From contig NZ_LKDW01000007.1 in NCBI RefSeq assembly GCF_001401805.1, forward strand, positions 92,796-156,795: a DNA stretch of 64,000 nt, in the 5' to 3' direction. The notes under the pieces are model-generated. The model was not told the origin of the DNA. It saw only the letters and a program-made list of their open reading frames with translations, and did not search any database. This document shows positions 21,433 through 30,100 of the stretch, piece by piece. How positions within the stretch are numbered: the stretch's first letter is position 1; each line of letters begins with the position of its first letter. Both the position numbers and the translations under genes were made by a program. The DNA comes from Pseudoalteromonas sp. P1-25. GTDB lineage: Bacteria > Pseudomonadota > Gammaproteobacteria > Enterobacterales > Alteromonadaceae.

Positions 21433-21848
21433 AGTTACTTGCCCATCTTGCTCACATTGGAGCTCATCTACTTGTTTTTCTAAAACCCACCAAAATTTCT
21501 GGTGGAACTATCAAAGTAAACGTGTCAATACAGCAAAAGTTCACAAATCTGCAAAAATTACGCTGTAAAAATATGTTTACCTAAATACAAAGCGGTTTAA
21601 AACCTCCGATAGTATATATACCCAAAGGTTGTTTTACAATTCTTGTTTAGTTAGAGACGTTTGCGAATTAGCCGATAGTATAATATTTAATTGATGGCGA
21701 ATATTTATTATACATATGTGCATAATGTTTATAAAAATTGACTTTAACCCCCTCTTTCACGTTAAAATGCGAAGATGTGCTTAAAACAAGATTTCAGAAC
21801 TTTAAAAATCTAAAAATCAGAATAGATATCTTAATAGGAGATACATAG
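21433..21848. other. Divergent regulatory region, sdhC / gltA
   Basis: A 416-bp AT-rich gap with no coding frame. It holds a probable gltA promoter near 21738-21768 and two copies of CCGATAGTATA (21606-21616 and 21672-21682) whose starts are 66 bases apart, about six helical turns. No clear CRP or ArcA site was recognised. Confidence 0.6.
21738..21768 (+). promoter_or_regulatory. Predicted sigma-70 promoter of gltA
   Basis: TTGACT (21738-21743), an 18- to 19-base spacer and TTAAAAT (21762-21768), about 80 bases before the gltA start. The spacing is slightly long. Predicted from consensus only. Confidence 0.45.
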
Positions 21849-23135
21849 ATGGCAGATAAAAAAGCCACAGTCCATATTGATGGACTAGATCCAATCGAAC
21901 TTCCAATTTATCAAGGCACTGCTGGCCAAGATGTAATCGACGTACGTACGCTCGGTTCACATGGTCACTTTACTTATGACCCAGGTTTCATGTCGACTGG
22001 CTCTTGTGAATCTGCAATCACCTACATTGATGGTGGTAAAGGCGTATTATTACACCGTGGTTACCCAATTGAGCAATTAGCTGAAGACTCTAACTACATC
22101 GAGCTTTGTTACTTACTATTAAACGGTGAGTTACCAACTCAGGCGCAATACGATGCATTTGCAAAAGAAATCACGCATAACACTATGCTTGATGAAAAAA
22201 TTGCTAACTTTTTCCAAGGTTTCCGCTTCGATGCTCACCCAATGGCCATGCTATGTGGTGTAGTAGGAGCATTATCTTCTTTTTACCACGAAGATCTTGA
22301 TATTACTGATGCAAGCCAACGTAAAACAAGCGCGATTAAACTTGTTGCTAAATTACCAACTATTGCAGCTATGGCGTACAAAACAAACATTGGTCAACCG
22401 TTTGTTTACCCACGTAACGACTTAAGCTATGCAGAAAACTTCTTACACATGATGTTCTCTGTACCGGCTGAAGAATACAAAGTTAACCCTGTTACAGCCA
22501 AAGCAATGGATAAAATCTTCATGCTTCATGCTGATCACGAGCAAAACGCTTCAACGTCAACAGTACGTTTAGCGGGTTCTTCAGGCGCTAACCCATATGC
22601 TTGTATTGCTGCTGGTATCGCGTCTCTTTGGGGTCCTGCTCACGGCGGTGCTAACGAAGCATGTTTAAACATGTTAGAAGAAATTGGCTCTGTTGATCGT
22701 ATTGATGAGTACGTTGCAAAAGCAAAAGATAAGTCTGACCCGTTCCGTCTTATGGGCTTTGGCCACCGTGTTTACAAAAACTTCGACCCACGCGCTACGG
22801 TAATGCGTCAAACATGTCATGAAGTTTTAGCAGAGCTTAACATTCAAGATCCACTTCTTGATATCGCTATGAAGCTTGAACAAATTGCCCTTGAAGACCC
22901 ATACTTTGTAGAGAAGAAACTTTACCCTAACGTTGACTTCTACTCAGGTATTATCTTAAAAGCGATTGGTATTCCAACAAGCATGTTCACTGTAATTTTT
23001 GCTATGGCACGTACAGTTGGTTGGATCACTCACTGGGATGAGATGCTATCTCAACCTGGCCATAAGATCAGCCGCCCTCGTCAAATGTATACTGGTTACA
23101 CGCAACGTGACTTCGTATCAACTGACAAGCGCTAA
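21849..23135 (+). CDS. gltA: Citrate synthase
   Basis: A 428-residue citrate synthase of the long, NADH-sensitive gram-negative type, with an N-terminal domain before the catalytic core. Catalytic residues lie in [10 protein letters not shown] (His), [15 protein letters not shown] (His) and NVDFYSG (Asp). It condenses oxaloacetate and acetyl-CoA. AGGAG lies eight bases before the ATG. It is transcribed away from sdhCDAB as in E. coli. Confidence 0.97.
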   Translation: MADKKATVHIDGLDPIELPIYQGTAGQDVIDVRTLGSHGHFTYDPGFMSTGSCESAITYIDGGKGVLLHRGYPIEQLAEDSNYIELCYLLLNGELPTQAQYDAFAKEITHNTMLDEKIANFFQGFRFDAHPMAMLCGVVGALSSFYHEDLDITDASQRKTSAIKLVAKLPTIAAMAYKTNIGQPFVYPRNDLSYAENFLHMMFSVPAEEYKVNPVTAKAMDKIFMLHADHEQNASTSTVRLAGSSGANPYACIAAGIASLWGPAHGGANEACLNMLEEIGSVDRIDEYVAKAKDKSDPFRLMGFGHRVYKNFDPRATVMRQTCHEVLAELNIQDPLLDIAMKLEQIALEDPYFVEKKLYPNVDFYSGIILKAIGIPTSMFTVIFAMARTVGWITHWDEMLSQPGHKISRPRQMYTGYTQRDFVSTDKR

Positions 23136-23147
23136 ACTTAGTTAGTT

Positions 23148-23175
23148 AAAAAAGGCCGCTTTTGCGGCCTTTTTT
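23148..23175 (+). terminator. Rho-independent terminator of gltA
   Basis: GGCCGC, loop TTTT, GCGGCC and six T, 18 bases after the gltA stop. Confidence 0.92.
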
Positions 23176-23186
23176 GTGCGCTTTGC

Positions 23187-23214
23187 TTGTCAATTTTATG
23201 AAACCGATTACAAT
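23187..23214 (+). promoter_or_regulatory. Predicted sigma-70 promoter of csdA-csdE
   Basis: TTGTCA (23187-23192), a 16-base spacer and TACAAT (23209-23214), 31 bases before the csdA ATG. Consensus match only. Confidence 0.5.
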
Positions 23215-23245
23215 TCCTGCCTAAATTTATAGATGTTGAATAGCC

Positions 23246-24472
23246 ATGCCTTCTCAAGAGTTTGATATAACAAAAATCCGCAATGACTTCCCTACTTTAA
23301 ACCAAACCCTTAATGGCAACCCTTTAGTTTATTTAGACTCTGGCGCAACGTCGCAAAAGCCACAAAGCGTGATTGATGCAACCACTCGTTTTTATAATTT
23401 AAGCAACGCAAACGTTCACAGAGGCCGTCACACCTTAAGCGAGCGCGCTACTGAGCAGTATGAAGCAGCAAGATTAAAAATAGCAGATTACTTTAACGTA
23501 AAGGCTAATGAAATAGTCTGGACAAAAGGTGCAACAGAGGCACTAAATTTACTTGCTCATGGCCTACAAAATCAAATTACTCACGAAGATACGGTATTAA
23601 TTACGCCACTTGAGCACCATGCTAATATCGTTCCTTGGCAGGTATTAACGCAAAATACGGGGGCAACGCTATCTGTACTCCCCCTTGAGCAAAACGCGAC
23701 GTTTAATATAGCGCGCTGCATAGACTTTATCACACACACTAAAGCAAAGGTGCTATGTATCAGCCAGGCCTCTAACACATTAGGTAATATTACCAATTTA
23801 GCTCCACTAATAGCTGCAGCGAAAGCAGTCGGCACGTTAGTTGTTGTCGATGGCGCACAAGGAGCTATGCATTTACGCCCTAATTTAAAACAGCTCGGGT
23901 GCGATTTTTATGTTTTCTCAGCGCATAAAATGCTTGGCCCTACGGGTGTTGGGGGCTTATATGGACGCTATGAATTACTCAATGCGCTTACCCCGTACCA
24001 AACGGGTGGTGAGATGATTGATACCGTTACCCTTGAAAAAAGCACCTATCGAGACGCTCCTGCAAAATTTGAGACTGGCACCCCAAACATAGCCGGAGTA
24101 ATTGGCTTTAGTGCAGCAATTGATTATTTATCAGCCCTAAACATACAACAATTGCAGCGCTATGAGCAGACAATTTTTAATTATGCAGCGACACAGCTAA
24201 GCAAAATTGATGGGGTTACTATCTATAGTGACTTAAACAATAATATTGGTACCCTTAGTTTCAATTATAAAACTGAACACCCTTACGATTTGGCAACTTT
24301 GCTTGACGGATTTGGCGTTGCAGTGCGTAGCGGTCACCATTGTACGCAACCATTAATGCATCATTTAGGGGTAACAGGCACTGTTAGAGCAAGCTTAGCA
24401 TTTTACAATACTCATCAAGATGTTGATAATTTCATCCATGCCTTGAAAGAATCGATTGATTTATTAGACTAA
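23246..24472 (+). CDS. csdA: Cysteine desulfurase, CsdA/SufS class
   Basis: A 408-residue pyridoxal-phosphate enzyme of aminotransferase class V that takes sulfur from cysteine as a persulfide. The cofactor Lys is in SAHKMLGPTGVGGLYG and the active Cys in RSGHHCTQPL, the group II form. ATEALNLLAHG and HHANIVPWQ mark the cofactor pocket. It pairs with csdE 13 bases downstream, and tcdA faces it, the set known as csdA-csdE-csdL in E. coli; no sufBCD genes are adjacent, so CsdA is preferred over SufS. Confidence 0.88.
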   Translation: MPSQEFDITKIRNDFPTLNQTLNGNPLVYLDSGATSQKPQSVIDATTRFYNLSNANVHRGRHTLSERATEQYEAARLKIADYFNVKANEIVWTKGATEALNLLAHGLQNQITHEDTVLITPLEHHANIVPWQVLTQNTGATLSVLPLEQNATFNIARCIDFITHTKAKVLCISQASNTLGNITNLAPLIAAAKAVGTLVVVDGAQGAMHLRPNLKQLGCDFYVFSAHKMLGPTGVGGLYGRYELLNALTPYQTGGEMIDTVTLEKSTYRDAPAKFETGTPNIAGVIGFSAAIDYLSALNIQQLQRYEQTIFNYAATQLSKIDGVTIYSDLNNNIGTLSFNYKTEHPYDLATLLDGFGVAVRSGHHCTQPLMHHLGVTGTVRASLAFYNTHQDVDNFIHALKESIDLLD

Positions 24473-24485
24473 TTTAGGATAACTC

Positions 24486-24902
24486 ATGACAAATACGTTT
24501 AACAGCGTAATTAAAACTATACAACATGCGCAATCTTGGCAGCAAAAATATCGCGAAATAATGCTTTTGGGCAAAACACTTCCCGCTTTAGCGGATGTAC
24601 TTAAAACCGATGACGCACTTGTTCCTGGGTGTGAGAGCAAAGTGTGGATGTTTATGGAGTTTGACGATAGCGAGAATCGTTTAGTGGTTATTGGCGATTC
24701 AGACACCCGCATTGTAAAAGGCTTATTAGCGATTATTTTAGCGCTTTATAATGGCTTAACACCTGAAGAAGTCGTGAATATTAATGCGTATGACGAATTT
24801 GAAAAGTTAGGCTTGATTAAACACCTTAGTGCATCTCGTGGGAACGGAATAAAAGCCATGGTAGAAGCAATTCAAAGCATGGCAGCAAACAAGCTCAATT
24901 AA
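24486..24902 (+). CDS. csdE: Sulfur acceptor protein CsdE (SufE family)
   Basis: A 138-residue SufE-fold protein. The sulfur-accepting Cys is in LVPGCESKVWM (about residue 51). It takes persulfide sulfur from CsdA and hands it to acceptors such as TcdA. Its TAA lies one base from the opposing tcdA stop, with both stops inside or beside the loop of one hairpin. Confidence 0.9.
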   Translation: MTNTFNSVIKTIQHAQSWQQKYREIMLLGKTLPALADVLKTDDALVPGCESKVWMFMEFDDSENRLVVIGDSDTRIVKGLLAIILALYNGLTPEEVVNINAYDEFEKLGLIKHLSASRGNGIKAMVEAIQSMAANKLN

Positions 24903-24915
24903 ACTATTGAGCTTG
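24890..24915. terminator. Hairpin shared by the csdE and tcdA 3' ends
   Basis: CAAGCTCAAT and ATTGAGCTTG form an exact 10-bp stem around the six-base loop TAAACT. The stem is made of coding sequence from both genes and the loop holds the csdE stop and most of the tcdA stop. T-tracts are weak on both sides, so termination is possible but unproven. Confidence 0.55.
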
Positions 24916-25707
24916 TTGTAAACGCTGTTTTTTATCTAAATATTTACGTACCGCTTTAGCCGCTACAAAAAAGCCAAAACTTCCTGTGATCATAGTGACC
25001 GAGCCAAACCCGTTATTACAATCCATATTCATTGTACCATCGGTATTTTGTTTAGCATGGCATACACTGCCATCACTGCCTGGGTAAACTAGTTGCTCAG
25101 TTGAGTACACACAATCAATATTAAATTTGCGTTTTGGGTTGTTACTAAAATTATATTGTTTGCGTAAAATATAACGCACTTTAGCAAGTAGCGGATCTTG
25201 CGTGGTTTTAGCCACATCGCCAAATGTTATTTGGCTAGGATCAGTTTGCCCGCCCGCGCCGCCTGTAGTAATAATAGGCATTTTATTACGCTTACAATGA
25301 GCAATAAGCGCTGCTTTTTCCTTAACTGCATCAATACAGTCAATAACGTAATCAAAACCTTGAATATGCTCACGAATATTTTCAAGAGTAATAAAGTCAT
25401 CTATCACAGTTACTTTACACTCTGGGTTTATCAGTTCGCAGCGACTTTTCATTGCATCTACTTTGGCTTGGCCAATACTGCCGCTAAGCGCATGAATTTG
25501 CCTATTTACGTTCGTCGCGCAAATATCATCTAAGTCAATTAAAGTGATCTTACCCACGCCTGTACGTGCTAAAGCTTCGGCGGTCCAACTTCCTACACCG
25601 CCTATTCCCACTACACAAAAATGGGCTTGTTGTAGCCAATCAAATTGTTGGTTACCGTATAGGCGTTTAATTCCGCCAAAACGAATATCTGTTACTTGTT
25701 CGCTCAT
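24904..25707 (-). CDS. tcdA: tRNA threonylcarbamoyladenosine dehydratase
   Basis: A 267-residue E1-like (ThiF/MoeB fold) enzyme cyclising t6A to ct6A at tRNA position 37. The ATP-binding motif is GIGGVGSWTAEALARTGVG, followed by DLDDICATNVNRQ and DCIDAVKEKAALI; a C-terminal hydrophobic helix (MITGSFGFFVAAKAVRKYL) is typical. Activity in E. coli is supported by CsdA/CsdE, which lie opposite here. The ATG directly follows the TAA of the upstream pseudouridine synthase gene. Confidence 0.92.
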   Translation of the reverse strand: MSEQVTDIRFGGIKRLYGNQQFDWLQQAHFCVVGIGGVGSWTAEALARTGVGKITLIDLDDICATNVNRQIHALSGSIGQAKVDAMKSRCELINPECKVTVIDDFITLENIREHIQGFDYVIDCIDAVKEKAALIAHCKRNKMPIITTGGAGGQTDPSQITFGDVAKTTQDPLLAKVRYILRKQYNFSNNPKRKFNIDCVYSTEQLVYPGSDGSVCHAKQNTDGTMNMDCNNGFGSVTMITGSFGFFVAAKAVRKYLDKKQRLQQAQ

Positions 25708-26379
25708 TTACCAATCCAGTTCCCACGGCGATTGCCATGCTTGAAATTCTTGCTGATTAATTAATTGCTGGTACTCATCACCCGTAGCAGGCAGCAAAGT
25801 GCAATTAATTTGCTCCCCATGCCATACAAAACTTAACGCATAGGCATGAAGATACGCTCTCTCAGCTGCGCTACCGCTATAGAGTGAATCGCCTAAAATT
25901 GGCGCCCCTAAACTTTTTAATGCCACTCTAAGTTGGTGAGTTTTACCCGAATATGGCTTTAATATATACGCCCTAAACCCCGGCTTATAACTAAAAGAAT
26001 AAAAGCGGGTAATGGCTGGGTTTTGCATGGTCGGTAAAAGCTTAAACATGCCCCTACGAGACTTAGCCATATCACCTTTTATCCACCCTTGCTTTTTTTT
26101 AGGTTTAGTATTGCTTATTGCTAAATAAAACTTGTTTATTGCATGCTCAGTAAAAAGAGACGTAAATTTAGCAGCGGCTTCTTTATTGCGACTAAGAATA
26201 ATAAGGCCAGAGGTCACTTTATCAAGGCGGTGAACAGCAAATAATTTTTCGCCCGTTTGCTGCTCAGCTAACACCACAAACCCTTTTTCACTTTCTGAGT
26301 GAAAATTAAGCCCCGCTGGTTTTTCAAATATGTAAAAATCAGCGTGGCTAAACACTATGGGTAATTCTCTTTTTACCAT
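25708..26379 (-). CDS. RluA-family pseudouridine synthase
   Basis: A 223-residue pseudouridine synthase. FEKPAGLNFH and HRLDKVTSGLIILSRN (catalytic Asp in HRLD) are the family motifs, with KTHQLRVALKSLGAPILGD further on. It lacks an S4 domain and is short for RluA members; it resembles the TIGR01621 subgroup, whose RNA target I cannot name. It lies two bases past kdsB and abuts tcdA, so the three are probably one transcript. Confidence 0.87.
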   Translation of the reverse strand: MVKRELPIVFSHADFYIFEKPAGLNFHSESEKGFVVLAEQQTGEKLFAVHRLDKVTSGLIILSRNKEAAAKFTSLFTEHAINKFYLAISNTKPKKKQGWIKGDMAKSRRGMFKLLPTMQNPAITRFYSFSYKPGFRAYILKPYSGKTHQLRVALKSLGAPILGDSLYSGSAAERAYLHAYALSFVWHGEQINCTLLPATGDEYQQLINQQEFQAWQSPWELDW

Positions 26380-26381
26380 TA

Positions 26382-27143
26382 TTAAGCTTGCTTAGCTTTT
26401 AGGTAGGCAATCACTTTTTCTAGATCCTCGGGCGTATCAACCCCAGCATGTGGCGTTACTTTAGCCTGCTCAATTTTGATAGCGTAACCATGGTATAACA
26501 CCCTAAGTTGCTCTAGCGACTCAAGTACTTCAAGCGGCGATACACTTAGCTCAATATACTGCTTAATGAAGCCCGCGCGATAAGCATATATACCCACATG
26601 ACGTTGAAAAGGCGTTATATCTAACACACTGTCGTTATTTAACATTGCGCTTCTGTCAAACGGAATACTGGCACGTGAAAAGTACAACGCATTTTTATTA
26701 ATATCACTAACTACTTTCACTGCATTAGGATTAAATACTTCATCTTGTTCTTCAATGGCTACACTTAATGTTGCCATTGGCGCGCTCGAATTATTAAGTA
26801 AAGTGGCAACTTGAGATACGTTTTCGCTTGCAAGTAATGGCTCATCACCTTGTACATTTACCACCACGGTTTCAGCATCTAGCTTAAGTAAGTCAACCAC
26901 CTCGGCCAAGCGTTCAGTACCCGATTGATGATCTTCTCTCGTCATGAGCACATCATTTGTGAACGATTTAACAGCATCAAACACTTTTTGATGATCGGTT
27001 GCAATAACCACTTTACTTGCACCTGACATACACGCTTTTTCATACACATGTTGAATCATAGGCTTACCGCAAATGTCGGCTAATGGTTTGCCAGGTAAAC
27101 GGGTAGACGCGTAACGTGCAGGTATTACAACTACGAATTCCAC
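26382..27143 (-). CDS. kdsB: 3-deoxy-manno-octulosonate cytidylyltransferase
   Basis: A 253-residue sugar nucleotidyltransferase activating Kdo as CMP-Kdo for lipopolysaccharide core synthesis. [17 protein letters not shown] is the nucleotide-binding start, VQGDEPLL the metal site. It begins with GTG at 27143, seven bases after GAGG, and overlaps the end of ycaR by 13 bases. Same order (lpxK-ycaR-kdsB) as in E. coli. Confidence 0.96.
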   Translation of the reverse strand: MEFVVVIPARYASTRLPGKPLADICGKPMIQHVYEKACMSGASKVVIATDHQKVFDAVKSFTNDVLMTREDHQSGTERLAEVVDLLKLDAETVVVNVQGDEPLLASENVSQVATLLNNSSAPMATLSVAIEEQDEVFNPNAVKVVSDINKNALYFSRASIPFDRSAMLNNDSVLDITPFQRHVGIYAYRAGFIKQYIELSVSPLEVLESLEQLRVLYHGYAIKIEQAKVTPHAGVDTPEDLEKVIAYLKAKQA

Positions 27144-27328
27144 TTATCAACCTCATCTTGAGATAGCTCACGTGCTTCATTTTCTAAAAGTACTGGTATA
27201 TCGTCGCGTACAGGGTATGCAAGTTTGGCTGCGGTGCTGATAAGCTCTGCATTGTCTTTATCAAAACGAAGCTTTCCTTTACACACAGGGCAAGCAATTA
27301 TTTCAAGTAATTTTGTATCAAAGGCCAT
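27131..27328 (-). CDS. ycaR: Trm112-family protein YcaR
   Basis: A 65-residue protein with the zinc-ribbon-like start [17 protein letters not shown] and [14 protein letters not shown]. This family is tiny, conserved between lpxK and kdsB in many gammaproteobacteria and of uncertain role in bacteria. It overlaps both neighbours (11 bases with lpxK, 13 with kdsB), which suggests translational coupling. Confidence 0.93.
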   Translation of the reverse strand: MAFDTKLLEIIACPVCKGKLRFDKDNAELISTAAKLAYPVRDDIPVLLENEARELSQDEVDKWNS

Positions 27329-28298
27329 TGAGGATCCCTTTTTGTTTTAATAATAAATCTAATTTATGTATAACAGCATCTGTAGGTTTTGCATTAACAG
27401 GTAGGTAGTACCAATTATCTTTTGCAAAGTCTCTACATTTTACCGCATCTTTTTCTGTCATTAATACGTTGTCGTCATTAAATTGAGTAAAATCAGCCAA
27501 GCTATAAGCATAGTGATCTCTAAAATGATGCGTTGAAAGCAGCTGAATATTTTGATCTTCTAGTGTATTTTCAAAACGCTTCGGGTTACCAATAGCACTA
27601 ACCGCATGGCCTTGTTCAATTGTTTTGTTCACTGGAGTATTGTCAGCAACGTGCCTAAGCCCACTCGTTTTTAAAACGTAGCTATGTGGTGCGCCCCCAC
27701 CATTTTCAATCACTAAATCAACGCTATTTAATCTGTGTTTTGTTTCACGTAATGGTCCTGCGGGCATAACAAAGCCATTGCCAAACTGCCTTTGGCTATC
27801 AACAATACAACACTCTATATCGCGCGCCATTTTATAATGTTGCATACCATCATCAGAAATAATGACATCCACACAAAATTGCTGCTCTAATAATGTAATA
27901 TTGGCTTCTCTATCCGGCCCAACAACTAGAGGACACTTTAAACGATTAAATAAAAGTATTGGCTCATCACCGGCTTGCGCACTTGTTACACCGCGCTCTA
28001 CCACCAGCGGGTAGCTTTTTACTTTACCGCCGTAGCCACGGCTAATAATACCCACTTTTAGGCCTTGCTCTGACAAGTATTCGTACAGCCATAATACAAA
28101 TGGGGTTTTGCCATTTCCACCTACACTTATATTGCCCACCACAATCACTTTAGATTTAGCTTTAAAAGGTTTAGCAATACCACATTGATAAAACCCTTTT
28201 CTAATACTGGCAATTAACCAAAAAAGTGCAGCTAACGGCAATAAAAGTAGTGTTATAAAACCAAATGGTTTATACCAGCTTTGCTCGATTTTACTCAC
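27318..28298 (-). CDS. lpxK: Tetraacyldisaccharide 4'-kinase
   Basis: A 326-residue inner-membrane-associated kinase that phosphorylates the 4' position of the lipid A precursor. An N-terminal hydrophobic segment (about 15-30) anchors it; the Walker A loop is [14 protein letters not shown], and ISDDGMQHY and MTEKDAVKC are further family motifs. It starts with GTG inside a four-base GTGA overlap with the msbA stop. Confidence 0.95.
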   Translation of the reverse strand: MSKIEQSWYKPFGFITLLLLPLAALFWLIASIRKGFYQCGIAKPFKAKSKVIVVGNISVGGNGKTPFVLWLYEYLSEQGLKVGIISRGYGGKVKSYPLVVERGVTSAQAGDEPILLFNRLKCPLVVGPDREANITLLEQQFCVDVIISDDGMQHYKMARDIECCIVDSQRQFGNGFVMPAGPLRETKHRLNSVDLVIENGGGAPHSYVLKTSGLRHVADNTPVNKTIEQGHAVSAIGNPKRFENTLEDQNIQLLSTHHFRDHYAYSLADFTQFNDDNVLMTEKDAVKCRDFAKDNWYYLPVNAKPTDAVIHKLDLLLKQKGILNGL

Positions 28299-30040
28299 CC
28301 GTGTTCACCAAATTGCATTTTGCAAAGCGCAGAATACGTGCCGTCTTTGGCAAGTAAACTTTGGTGATCACCACTTTCAATCACCCGACCGCCGTCGATA
28401 ACGTATATTTTGTCGCTGTTTTCAATTGTTGATAAACGATGCGCAATAACAATCGACGTTTTATCTTGCATTAACGTGTCTAGTGCGTGCTGAATGAGCT
28501 TTTCTGACTCGGTGTCTAGTGCTGATGTTGCTTCATCTAAAATTAAAATAGGCGCATCTTTTAATATAGCACGCGCAATTGCTATACGTTGACGTTGACC
28601 ACCAGAGAGCATCACCCCGTTTTCACCAACCATGGTATTGAGCTGTTCAGGTAAATCTTTAACAAATTCCCATACGTGGGCTTGTTTGACCACCTCTTCT
28701 AACTGCTGCGGTGTTATTTTACGGGTTAGTCCATAACAAATATTGTTGGCTATTGTGTCATTAAATAACACCACTTGCTGAGATACCAAAGCAAACTGGC
28801 GGCGTAAATCTGCCAGTTTATATTTATCAAGCGCAACGCCGTCGAGTAAAATTTCACTGGGTGCTTCTAAGTCATAATAACGTGGTAATAAATTAGAAAT
28901 AGTTGACTTACCCGAGCCTGAACGCCCTACAAGCGCGATGCTTTCACCGGCCTTTATACTTATTGATAGGTTATTTAAAACAGCTTCATCTTTAGTGGGG
29001 TATTTAAAGGTCACATTTTTAACCTCAATTTCACCCTTCACTTTATCTACGCTGTAAGTACCTTTATCTTTTTCTATTTCTTCATCTAAAACTAAAAAAA
29101 TACTTTGCGCTGCAGAAATACCACGCTGCATATCACTGTTCACGTTTGCTAATTGTTTAAGCGGACGTAAAAGCATCATCATAGATGAAATAAGTACAAC
29201 AAAATCGCCGGAGCTTATCGTATCTATCATTGAAGGCATAGAAACAACCCATAAAATAACAGCCATTGCACTGGCCGCTAGTACTTGAATGACCGACACG
29301 CTTAACGCTTTAGTGGCATCCATTTTTATACGTTGCTGGCGATTATGATTATTGATTTTTGAAAACTGGTCGATTTCCTGTTGTTGGCCACCAAACCCAT
29401 GTATAACCTTATGGCCACTTAACATTTGCTCAGAGCTTCGGGTAACCTGGCCCATGGCCGACTGTATGTTCTTCGAAATATGGCGAAAACGTTTAGATAC
29501 AAACGTAACAATAATTGCCACTAAAGGAATGATCACTAAAAATATCAGTGAAAGCTTCCAGCTGGTATAAAACATAACGCCAAGTAAAAAAACCACAAAA
29601 GCGCCTTCACGTACTACAATTAGTAATGCTTTAGTAATTGCTTGCTGAACTTGTTCTGTGTCAAAGGTGATTTTTGAAATTAAATCACCTGTAGAGTTTT
29701 TATCATGAAACGACACAGGCAAATGTAATATGTGTTCAAATAACTGCTGGCGTAAAGCGCGTACTACTTGCGAGCCTACATAGCTTAAGCAATAAGAAGA
29801 CATAAAATTAAACAGGCCACGCCCTATAACTAACGCAATAACTACAAAAGGAGCATAAGCTAACACTTCGTTATTTCGTTGATTTAAGCCTTCATCAATA
29901 AAAGGTTTCATTAATTGAATAAATAAAGCATCCATACCTGAGTAGCCGATCATTCCAATAATAGCAACGAAGGCAACGCTTTTATAATCACCGACGTAAG
30001 AAATCAACCGCTTATAGATTTGTGTAGTACTTTGACTCAT
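28295..30040 (-). CDS. msbA: Lipid A export ATP-binding/permease MsbA
   Basis: A 581-residue half-transporter. Six N-terminal membrane helices precede an ATPase domain with Walker A GRSGSGKSTISNLL, signature LSGGQRQRIAIARA and Walker B ILILDEATSALD. It flips lipid A-core across the inner membrane. The start is placed at 30040 (MSQSTTQIYK), four bases past GAGAG; a TTG six codons upstream is possible but has no ribosome site. Length matches E. coli MsbA (582). comEC is upstream and lpxK downstream, as in E. coli. Confidence 0.96.
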   Translation of the reverse strand: MSQSTTQIYKRLISYVGDYKSVAFVAIIGMIGYSGMDALFIQLMKPFIDEGLNQRNNEVLAYAPFVVIALVIGRGLFNFMSSYCLSYVGSQVVRALRQQLFEHILHLPVSFHDKNSTGDLISKITFDTEQVQQAITKALLIVVREGAFVVFLLGVMFYTSWKLSLIFLVIIPLVAIIVTFVSKRFRHISKNIQSAMGQVTRSSEQMLSGHKVIHGFGGQQQEIDQFSKINNHNRQQRIKMDATKALSVSVIQVLAASAMAVILWVVSMPSMIDTISSGDFVVLISSMMMLLRPLKQLANVNSDMQRGISAAQSIFLVLDEEIEKDKGTYSVDKVKGEIEVKNVTFKYPTKDEAVLNNLSISIKAGESIALVGRSGSGKSTISNLLPRYYDLEAPSEILLDGVALDKYKLADLRRQFALVSQQVVLFNDTIANNICYGLTRKITPQQLEEVVKQAHVWEFVKDLPEQLNTMVGENGVMLSGGQRQRIAIARAILKDAPILILDEATSALDTESEKLIQHALDTLMQDKTSIVIAHRLSTIENSDKIYVIDGGRVIESGDHQSLLAKDGTYSALCKMQFGEHG

Positions 30041-30100
30041 ATTACTCTCGTTATACAATTTCAGCCCTTATTGTATCCTTCAAACAGCCAAAACTAAACG

